The notes beneath the pieces were generated by a model, which worked only from the letters and a program-made list of their open reading frames with translations, did not search any database and was not told where the DNA came from. Below, piece by piece: positions 59,148-64,000 of a DNA stretch of 64,000 nucleotides. Each line of letters starts with the position of its first letter. The stretch's first letter is position 1. Both the position numbers and the translations under genes were made by a program. Where the stretch lies: assembly GCF_029269835.1 (NCBI RefSeq), contig NZ_JARJBB010000002.1, positions 248,001-312,000 of the forward strand, in the 5' to 3' direction. This DNA comes from Streptomyces tropicalis (GTDB lineage Bacteria; Actinomycetota; Actinomycetes; Streptomycetales; Streptomycetaceae).

Positions 59148-59762
59148 CTACAGCCAGCCCTTCTCCCGTGCGATGCGCACCGCCTCCGCGCGGTTGCGGA
59201 CGGCGAGCTTCTGGATGGCGGTGGAGAGGTAGTTGCGGACCGTGCCCTGGGACAGGTGCAGGGCGGCGGCCAGTTCGGCGTTGGTGGAGCCGTCGGCGGC
59301 CGCGCGCAGCACCTCGCGCTCCCGGTCGGTGAGCGGGTTGGCGCCCTCGGCCAGCGCCGCGGCGGCGAGGGTGGGGTCGATCACCCGCTCGCCGGCCAGC
59401 ACCTTCCGCACCGCTTCGGCCAGTTGGGCGGCCGGGGCGTCCTTCACCAGGAAGGCGTCCGCCCCGGCCTCCATGGCGCTGCGCAGATAGCCGGGGCGGC
59501 CGAAGGTGGTGAGCACGACCAGCTTGACGGAGGGCAGCTCCCGGTGGACCCGGGCGGCCGCCTCGATGCCCGTGCAGCCGGGCATCTCGATGTCCAGCAG
59601 GGCCACGTCGACGTCGTGCGCGCGGACCGCCGCGAGGACCTCGTCGCCGCGCGCCACCTGGGCCACGACCTCGATGTCGTCCTCCAGGCCGAGCAGGGCG
59701 GCCAGGGCCTCGCGGACCATCGACTGGTCCTCGGCGAGGAGGACCTTGATCGTGCTGCTCAT
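59148..59762 (-). CDS. NarL/LuxR-type response regulator
   Basis: 204 residues. Receiver: acidic pair E11-D12, phospho-acceptor D57 in LLDIEMPG, and K near 107 in FLVKDAP. LuxR-type helix-turn-helix in the last 65 residues (NPLTDREREVLRAAADGSTNAELAAALHLSQGTVRNYLS). Its ATG overlaps the kinase stop (ATGA). Output of the DesK-type kinase; likely binds the palindrome in front of the operon. Confidence 0.93.
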   Translation of the reverse strand: MSSTIKVLLAEDQSMVREALAALLGLEDDIEVVAQVARGDEVLAAVRAHDVDVALLDIEMPGCTGIEAAARVHRELPSVKLVVLTTFGRPGYLRSAMEAGADAFLVKDAPAAQLAEAVRKVLAGERVIDPTLAAAALAEGANPLTDREREVLRAAADGSTNAELAAALHLSQGTVRNYLSTAIQKLAVRNRAEAVRIAREKGWL

Positions 59763-60952
59763 GCGGGGGATCCTACGTCCGCGGCCTCCGCCGCGGGTAC
59801 GCGGGCGACGAGCCGGAAGCCGTGCCGGACCCGGCCCGCCTCCAGCGTCCCGCCGGCCTTCTGCAGGCGTTCGCCCAGGCCGGCCAGGCCGTTGCCGGGG
59901 CCGTTGCCCGAACCGCCCGACCCGTCGTCCGTCACGGACAGTTCGAGGCGCGGGCCGTCCAGCGTCTGGCGGCGCACCACCTCCACCACGCACCGACGGG
60001 CGCCGCTGTGCCGGACGACGTTGGTGACCGCCTCCCGCAGCGCCCAGGCGAGCGCGGACTCCTTCTCCTCGGGGACGCCCGCGAGGTCCGGCCCCTCCGG
60101 CAGGACGGCGTCGACCCCGGCGGCGGTCAGCGCCACCCGTGCCCCGGCCAGTTCGGCGGACAGCCGGGGGCGCCGGTAGCCGGTGACGGCCTCCCGGACG
60201 TCGATCAGGGCCTGGCGGCTGACCTGCTCGATGTCGGCGACCTGCCGGCCGGCCTTGTCGGGGTGGTCGGGCAGCATCCGGCCGGCCAGCTCGCTCTTCA
60301 GCGTGATCAGGGAGAGGGAGTGGCCGAGCAGGTCGTGCAGGTCGCGGGCGAGGCGGAGGCGCTCCTCGTTGGCGGCGAGCTGCGCGACGGTGGCGCGGGC
60401 CTGGCGCAGCTCGATGGTGGTGCGGATCAGCTGGCCCACGCCGATCATGGCGAAGCCGATCAGCAGCACCAGCAGGATCAGGTTCCGCGCCTCCTCCATG
60501 TCGGTGCGCAGGCCGACGAGCAGCATCAGGACGCCCGTCGCCGGCACCCCCCAGTACGCGGCCCGGACCGGGAGGGCCGCCCCGCAGGCGACGGAGACGT
60601 AGCAGAAGAGGCCGAGCCAGGCCGCGCCGAGCGTGAGGCACAGCACGGAGGCCAGCGCGGCCATCGCGGCGATCAGCCCGGCCACCAGCCGCCGCGGGTA
60701 GGGCCGGCCCATGTTCCTGAAGAGCAGCGACAGGTAGACGCCGACGAAGGCCACCAGGCCCAGCCAGCCGGCCGCGGTGCCCCGGGGGGTGTGGCGGCCG
60801 GCGACCAGGTCCTCGATCGGGGAGCTCAGGAACACCAGCCACACGCCGATCCAGACGAGCTTGCGCATCAGCTCCCGGCGGTCGCCGGGCGGCCGGCCCA
60901 TGCCGAGCAGGCGCTTGACGTCGTCCTGGCGGTCCTCGGTCACGGTGCTCAC
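59759..60952 (-). CDS. DesK/NarL-type sensor histidine kinase
   Basis: 397 residues. Five to six membrane helices in the first 175 residues with short loops, so a membrane-state or drug sensor of the DesK kind. Phospho-acceptor His206 in RLARDLHDLLGHSLSLI (HisKA_3). ATP-binding domain with ALREAVTNVVRHSGARRC (N box) and LSVTDDGSGGSGNGPGNGLAGLGERL (G boxes). GTG at 60952 overlaps the permease stop (GTGA). Confidence 0.92.
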   Translation of the reverse strand: MSTVTEDRQDDVKRLLGMGRPPGDRRELMRKLVWIGVWLVFLSSPIEDLVAGRHTPRGTAAGWLGLVAFVGVYLSLLFRNMGRPYPRRLVAGLIAAMAALASVLCLTLGAAWLGLFCYVSVACGAALPVRAAYWGVPATGVLMLLVGLRTDMEEARNLILLVLLIGFAMIGVGQLIRTTIELRQARATVAQLAANEERLRLARDLHDLLGHSLSLITLKSELAGRMLPDHPDKAGRQVADIEQVSRQALIDVREAVTGYRRPRLSAELAGARVALTAAGVDAVLPEGPDLAGVPEEKESALAWALREAVTNVVRHSGARRCVVEVVRRQTLDGPRLELSVTDDGSGGSGNGPGNGLAGLGERLQKAGGTLEAGRVRHGFRLVARVPAAEAADVGSPA

Positions 60953-61689
60953 GCCTTCAGCGTGTCCTTCCGGTACAGCCACGCCGCGCCGCCCGCGAAC
61001 AGGACGAAGAAGGCGACGAGCAGGGCGATGTCCTTGGTGTGCGGGGCCTGGCTCTGCTCGATGGCCTGCCCCAGTGCAGCGTACGCGTGGGTGGGCAGCC
61101 ACCTGGCGACGTCCTGGAGCCACTGCGGGAAGGTCGTGGACGGCATCCACAGGCCGCCGAGGATCGACAGGCCGAAGTAGACGATCATGGTGATCGGGCG
61201 GACCGCGTCGCCGGTGGCGAGGTAGCCGAGGGCGACCCCGAGCGCGGCGAAGACGAGGCTGCCGGCCCAGATGGCGCCGGTCAGCGCGAGCCACTGCCAG
61301 GGGTCCAGGCGGACGTCCTTGACGACCGCGGCGACGGCGAAGACGACCACGATGGACGGCAGGCTGACCACGGCCGCGCTGGCGGTCTTGGCGAGCACGT
61401 ATCCGCGGCCGGGCAGCGAGGTCAGCCGGAGCTGGCGCACCCAGCCGCTCTCCCGCTCCTTGGCGATGCGCTCGCTGTTGCCCATGAGCACGGCGGTCAG
61501 GGCGCCGAAGGAGGCCATGGAGACCATCATGTACGTCGGGACGGTCAGGCCGCTGCCGTCGACCTTGGTGACGCTGTCGGCCTTGCCCGCGATGATCAGG
61601 AACAGGATCGCGGGATAGAGCACCGAGAAGAAGAGGAACTTGCGGTTGCGCAGGGCGCGGGCGAGTTCCAGCTTGATCAGGCTGTTCAC
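60949..61689 (-). CDS. ABC-2 type exporter permease
   Basis: 246 residues, six membrane helices (RKFLFFSVLYPAILFLIIAG; MMVSMASFGALTAVLMG; AAVVSLPSIVVVFAVAAV; LALTGAIWAGSLVFAALGVALGYL; ITMIVYFGLSILGGLWMP; IALLVAFFVLFAGGAAWLY). The NSERIAKERESGWVRQLRLT loop between helices 2 and 3 is the coupling helix typical of the family. Pairs with the adjacent ATPase; GTG at 61689 overlaps that gene's stop. Confidence 0.92.
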   Translation of the reverse strand: MNSLIKLELARALRNRKFLFFSVLYPAILFLIIAGKADSVTKVDGSGLTVPTYMMVSMASFGALTAVLMGNSERIAKERESGWVRQLRLTSLPGRGYVLAKTASAAVVSLPSIVVVFAVAAVVKDVRLDPWQWLALTGAIWAGSLVFAALGVALGYLATGDAVRPITMIVYFGLSILGGLWMPSTTFPQWLQDVARWLPTHAYAALGQAIEQSQAPHTKDIALLVAFFVLFAGGAAWLYRKDTLKA

Positions 61690-62615
61690 GACTGCTTGGC
61701 CTCCTCGGCCTCGGTGATGGCGACGAAAGCCTGCTCGAGACCGAGCCCGGCGACTTCGAGGTTGTGGGGGCGGACGCCGAGTCCGTACAGGGCGTGGACG
61801 GTCGCGTCGGCGTCGGCGGACTGGATGCGGACGGTCTGGCCGGACACGTCGATCGAGGTCAGGAAGGGCAGCGCGCGCAGTGCCGGCTCGTCGATCGGGC
61901 CCTGGAGGTCGAAGGAGACACGGCGGGCGCCGGCCTTCGCCTTGATCTCGGCGGCGGTGCCGTCGGCCAGCAGCCGCCCCCGGTGCAGCACCAGGACGCG
62001 GTCGGCGATGGCGTCGGCCTCCTCCAGGTAGTGCGTGGCGAAGAGCACCGTGCGGCCCTGGTCGGCCTGTTCGCGCATGGTGGCCCAGAAGGCCTGGCGG
62101 GCGGACACGTCCATGCCGGTGGTCGGCTCGTCCAGGACGATCAGGTCGCTGTCGCCGGCGGTGGCCAGGGCGAAGCGGACGCGCTGGGCCTGGCCGCCGG
62201 AGAGCTTGTTGACCTTGCGGTCGGCGATCTCGGAGATGCCGGCGCGGGCCATCACGTCGCCGGCCGGGTAGCGCCTGGGGTGCAGGGCGCAGGCGAGCCG
62301 CACCAGCTCGGCGACGGTGACGTCCTCCATCAGGCCCCCGCTCTGCAGCATGGCCCCCACCCGCCCGGTGACGATCGCCTCGCGGGGACCGGTGCCGAAG
62401 ACGCTGACGGTGCCGCTGTCGGCCTGCTTGAGGCCGAGCAGCAGGTCGAGGGCGGTGGACTTGCCGGCGCCGTTCGGGCCGAGCAGCGCCACGGTCTCCC
62501 CGGGGTGCAGGGTGAGCGTCAGCCCGTCCACGGCCCGTACGGCCCCGTAGGTCTTGGTCACCTGGTCGAACCCCACCACCGTGGTCGCGGCGGCGGTCTG
62601 AGCTGTCGTCGTCAT
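61686..62615 (-). CDS. ABC exporter ATPase (drug/lipid type)
   Basis: 309 residues. Walker A GPNGAGKS (46-53), Q-loop MLQSGGL, signature LSGGQ (138-142), Walker B LIVLDEP (158-164), H-loop FATHYLEEAD. The C-terminal 80 residues are the DUF4162-like extension. With the permease and two-component genes it forms one operon linked by 4-bp overlaps, a layout typical of self-regulated efflux of membrane-active compounds. ATG at 62615; an ATG nine bp upstream is also possible. Confidence 0.93.
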   Translation of the reverse strand: MTTTAQTAAATTVVGFDQVTKTYGAVRAVDGLTLTLHPGETVALLGPNGAGKSTALDLLLGLKQADSGTVSVFGTGPREAIVTGRVGAMLQSGGLMEDVTVAELVRLACALHPRRYPAGDVMARAGISEIADRKVNKLSGGQAQRVRFALATAGDSDLIVLDEPTTGMDVSARQAFWATMREQADQGRTVLFATHYLEEADAIADRVLVLHRGRLLADGTAAEIKAKAGARRVSFDLQGPIDEPALRALPFLTSIDVSGQTVRIQSADADATVHALYGLGVRPHNLEVAGLGLEQAFVAITEAEEAKQS

Positions 62616-62656
62616 GCCGTCCATGGTGGCCGCGGCGGGCGGACGGGCGGCAGTGT

Positions 62657-62689
62657 CGGCGGTCCTGACCGCCGGATGACAAATGTCAT
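62657..62689. promoter_or_regulatory. Operator-like palindromes upstream of the ABC/two-component operon
   Basis: ATGACA-AA-TGTCAT (62676-62689) is a perfect 6+6 palindrome; directly beside it CGGCGGTC-CT-GACCGCCG (62657-62674) has 8-bp arms. They lie 40-75 bp before the ATPase start, where the NarL-type regulator of the operon would be expected to bind. I recall TGACA/TGTCA sites for DesR-like regulators. Confidence 0.55.
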
Positions 62690-62709
62690 GCGCACGGGGC
62701 GGGTACGAC

Positions 62710-62750
62710 GCGAGGGCACCCCGGTCCTCGGCGGACCGGGGTGCCCTCGC
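62710..62750 (-). terminator. Terminator of the cell-wall-type membrane protein gene
   Basis: Perfect 18-bp arms (62710-62727 and 62733-62750) with a 5-nt loop, 31 bp after the stop codon. Confidence 0.88.
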
Positions 62751-62780
62751 AGGCGGTGGGGGCCGGCGCCCCGGCAGGCC

Positions 62781-63944
62781 CTAGTTCGGGTTGGCGCCGA
62801 TGACGCCGACCCGGTTGGTCGAGCTCAGCAGGGCCGGGCGCAGGGCGCCGATGACGTCCTGGGGGGTGACGGCGGTCTTCGCGCCGGTGCCCCGGGTGAT
62901 CAGCACGCCGTCGAAGGTGCTGCCGTACAGCTGCTTCAGCGCGTTCGTGTCGTAGTACTCGACGAGCTTGCCGTCGACCGCCTTGACGCCGAGGAACTTC
63001 CACAGCGACTTCTGCGGGCTGAAGGCGACCGTGTGCAGGCCGTCGGCGGACTTCACCATGACCTTCCCGGACATCGCGGGCTGCGCGAAGACCTTCATCA
63101 TCCGGTCGACCTCGGCGTTCGGGACCGTCGGCTGCCGGGTCGTGGTGGGCAGCGACACGGCACCGGGGGCGCCCGTCTCCACCTCGGTCCGGTACGCCTG
63201 CTCGACCGCGCGGACGGAGGCGGCGGCGTCGATGCCCTTGCCCGCCTTGCCGTAGACCGGGACGGCCCGGCCGGGCTCGAACTTGACGGTGCCCTCGACG
63301 GAGGACCCGGCGCCGCCGGACACGCTCTGCAGGGCGGCCTGGAGCTTCTCCTCGTCGACCGGCATGACCGGCTCGACCGCGCGCTGGTTGCCGAACAGCG
63401 ACCCGATCACGGAGACGGGGTTGTAGTCGCTCTGCGCGGCCGCGCTGGCCGTGGCCTGGGTGTCGAACTGGAGACCGGCCCGGTCCGGCCGCAGGGTGAC
63501 GGTCCGGCCCTCGACGGACAGCTTCAGCGGGTCGTTCACCCGCTTGCCGAAGGCGTCGTCGAGCTTCTTCACGGCGTCGTCGCGGGTGCCGCCGCCGATG
63601 TCCACGCCGAGCACGGTGGTGCCCTTGGGCACGTCGGAGTGGTTCATCAGCAGCCCGGCGCCGTAGGCGAGGCCGGCGAGGACGACCACGGCGCCGCCGA
63701 TCAGGGGCAGCTTGCCGCGGCCCTTCTTCCTGGGCGCCGAGGCGCTCGGCCCGGACCGCTTCGGGGGCTTCTGCCCGGCGGCGCCCTCGGTGCCGGGGGC
63801 GAACGGCGTGCCGGCGCCACCCGGCACCACGGGGATCCCGCTGGTCACGGTGTGCCCGGAGACGTTGTCCGGGCGGGGGCCGTAGCCCGGGGTGCCCTCG
63901 GGGGCGGGCTTCTGCGGGGTGAGGATCGCGGTGTCGTCGCTCAT
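62781..63944 (-). CDS. Membrane-anchored protein with peptidoglycan-binding-type (YoaR/VanW N-terminal) repeats
   Basis: 387 residues. A Pro/Gly-rich cytoplasmic segment (1-75) precedes one membrane helix (LPLIGGAVVVLAGLAYGAGLLM, about 79-100). The external part has two repeats of the kind found ahead of VanW or L,D-transpeptidase domains (VLGVDIGGGTRDDAVKKLDDAFGK, LKLSVEGRTVTLRPDRAGLQFD; a second near 200-300). No catalytic cysteine motif follows. ATG at 63944. An open frame ending in TGA overlaps this ATG (ATGA) and runs out of the window, so an upstream cotranscribed gene is possible. Confidence 0.8.
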   Translation of the reverse strand: MSDDTAILTPQKPAPEGTPGYGPRPDNVSGHTVTSGIPVVPGGAGTPFAPGTEGAAGQKPPKRSGPSASAPRKKGRGKLPLIGGAVVVLAGLAYGAGLLMNHSDVPKGTTVLGVDIGGGTRDDAVKKLDDAFGKRVNDPLKLSVEGRTVTLRPDRAGLQFDTQATASAAAQSDYNPVSVIGSLFGNQRAVEPVMPVDEEKLQAALQSVSGGAGSSVEGTVKFEPGRAVPVYGKAGKGIDAAASVRAVEQAYRTEVETGAPGAVSLPTTTRQPTVPNAEVDRMMKVFAQPAMSGKVMVKSADGLHTVAFSPQKSLWKFLGVKAVDGKLVEYYDTNALKQLYGSTFDGVLITRGTGAKTAVTPQDVIGALRPALLSSTNRVGVIGANPN

Positions 63945-64000
63945 CCCGGCGCCCGGGTGCCCGGGAGTGCCGCCGGTGCCGGCCGTGCGGCCGCCGCCGG

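Noticed and set aside
63941..64000. Partial gene at the right edge ending in ATGA overlap
   Set aside because: Only 19 codons are visible, Ala/Pro rich, with no way to judge coding; mentioned under the last gene only.
1..64000. tRNA, rRNA, CRISPR, prophage or secondary-metabolite core genes
   Set aside because: Looked for and not seen: no cloverleaf-like segments, no regularly spaced direct repeats, no integrase/transposase, no PKS/NRPS domains.

Overview
This window is core chromosome of a Streptomyces. The GC content is very high with near-total G/C at third codon positions, GTG starts are frequent, and the families present are typical of the genus: DUF3107, DUF3117, DUF3152 and DUF6758 proteins, a MoeZ, a PelF-like glycosyltransferase and a sigma/anti-sigma/HtrA/TatB block. 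I see no tRNA, rRNA, CRISPR array, prophage or intact insertion sequence. From memory of the Mycobacterium tuberculosis map, the gene order joins two conserved actinobacterial blocks: AdnAB-ATL-MoeZ-DUF3152-TetR-DUF3107-ferritin-like-RhlE on the left, and CorA-Mrp-TatB-HtrA-anti-sigma-sigma-methyltransferase, DUF3117-Tag-DivIVA-FolP2-LOG-DapE and DapC-ferredoxin on the right.

Layout. 1-7.0 kb: two RecB/UvrD-type helicase-nucleases (AdnAB-like) and an alkyltransferase-like repair protein, all on the minus strand. 7.1-11.8 kb: a large fusion of a kinase-like domain with an LPG-synthase-type membrane domain, and a secreted peptidase lipoprotein. 11.9-13.1 kb: moeZ. 13.2-18.6 kb: a tightly overlapping six-ORF operon (PelF-like glycosyltransferase, polytopic membrane protein, two mini-ORFs, sugar epimerase, spherulin-4 glycosidase) that looks like an exopolysaccharide system, followed by a decayed peptide-ABC ATPase. 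19.6-25.2 kb: DUF3152 protein, hydrolase, small acidic protein, TetR regulator, DUF3107, ferritin-like protein. 25.2-33.9 kb: DEAD-box RNA helicase with a repetitive basic tail, hydrolase, NYN-domain protein, MarC, PHP phosphoesterase, DUF6758 and SUFU proteins. 34-40.4 kb: divalent-cation and membrane genes (CorA with a long leader, an MgtE-N/CBS protein without a channel, DUF1003) and Mrp. 41-48 kb: envelope-stress module (ECF sigma, zinc anti-sigma factor, HtrA-type protease, TatB) and a methyltransferase. 48-57 kb: enoyl-CoA hydratase, Tag, DivIVA-like protein, FolP2-like protein, LOG protein, lysine/diaminopimelate genes dapE and dapC, and a seven-iron ferredoxin. 57-64 kb: GNAT and SirB1-like proteins, an ABC-2 exporter with a DesK/NarL-type two-component system in one overlapping operon, and a membrane-anchored cell-wall-type protein.

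Working together: the left end is DNA repair; 13-18.6 kb probably makes and trims a surface polysaccharide; 42-47 kb senses and repairs envelope damage; 50-57 kb feeds diaminopimelate and peptidoglycan synthesis. Mobile DNA is limited to two related MITE-like elements (29.1 and 36.0 kb), both sitting on TAG stop codons, and a REP-like palindrome inside the ABC pseudogene. The most promising leads are the polysaccharide operon with its chained mini-ORFs, two sharp operator palindromes (48.5 and 62.7 kb), non-canonical start codons (CTG, ATT), the corA leader and the FolP2-like protein lacking the usual substrate-loop residues.
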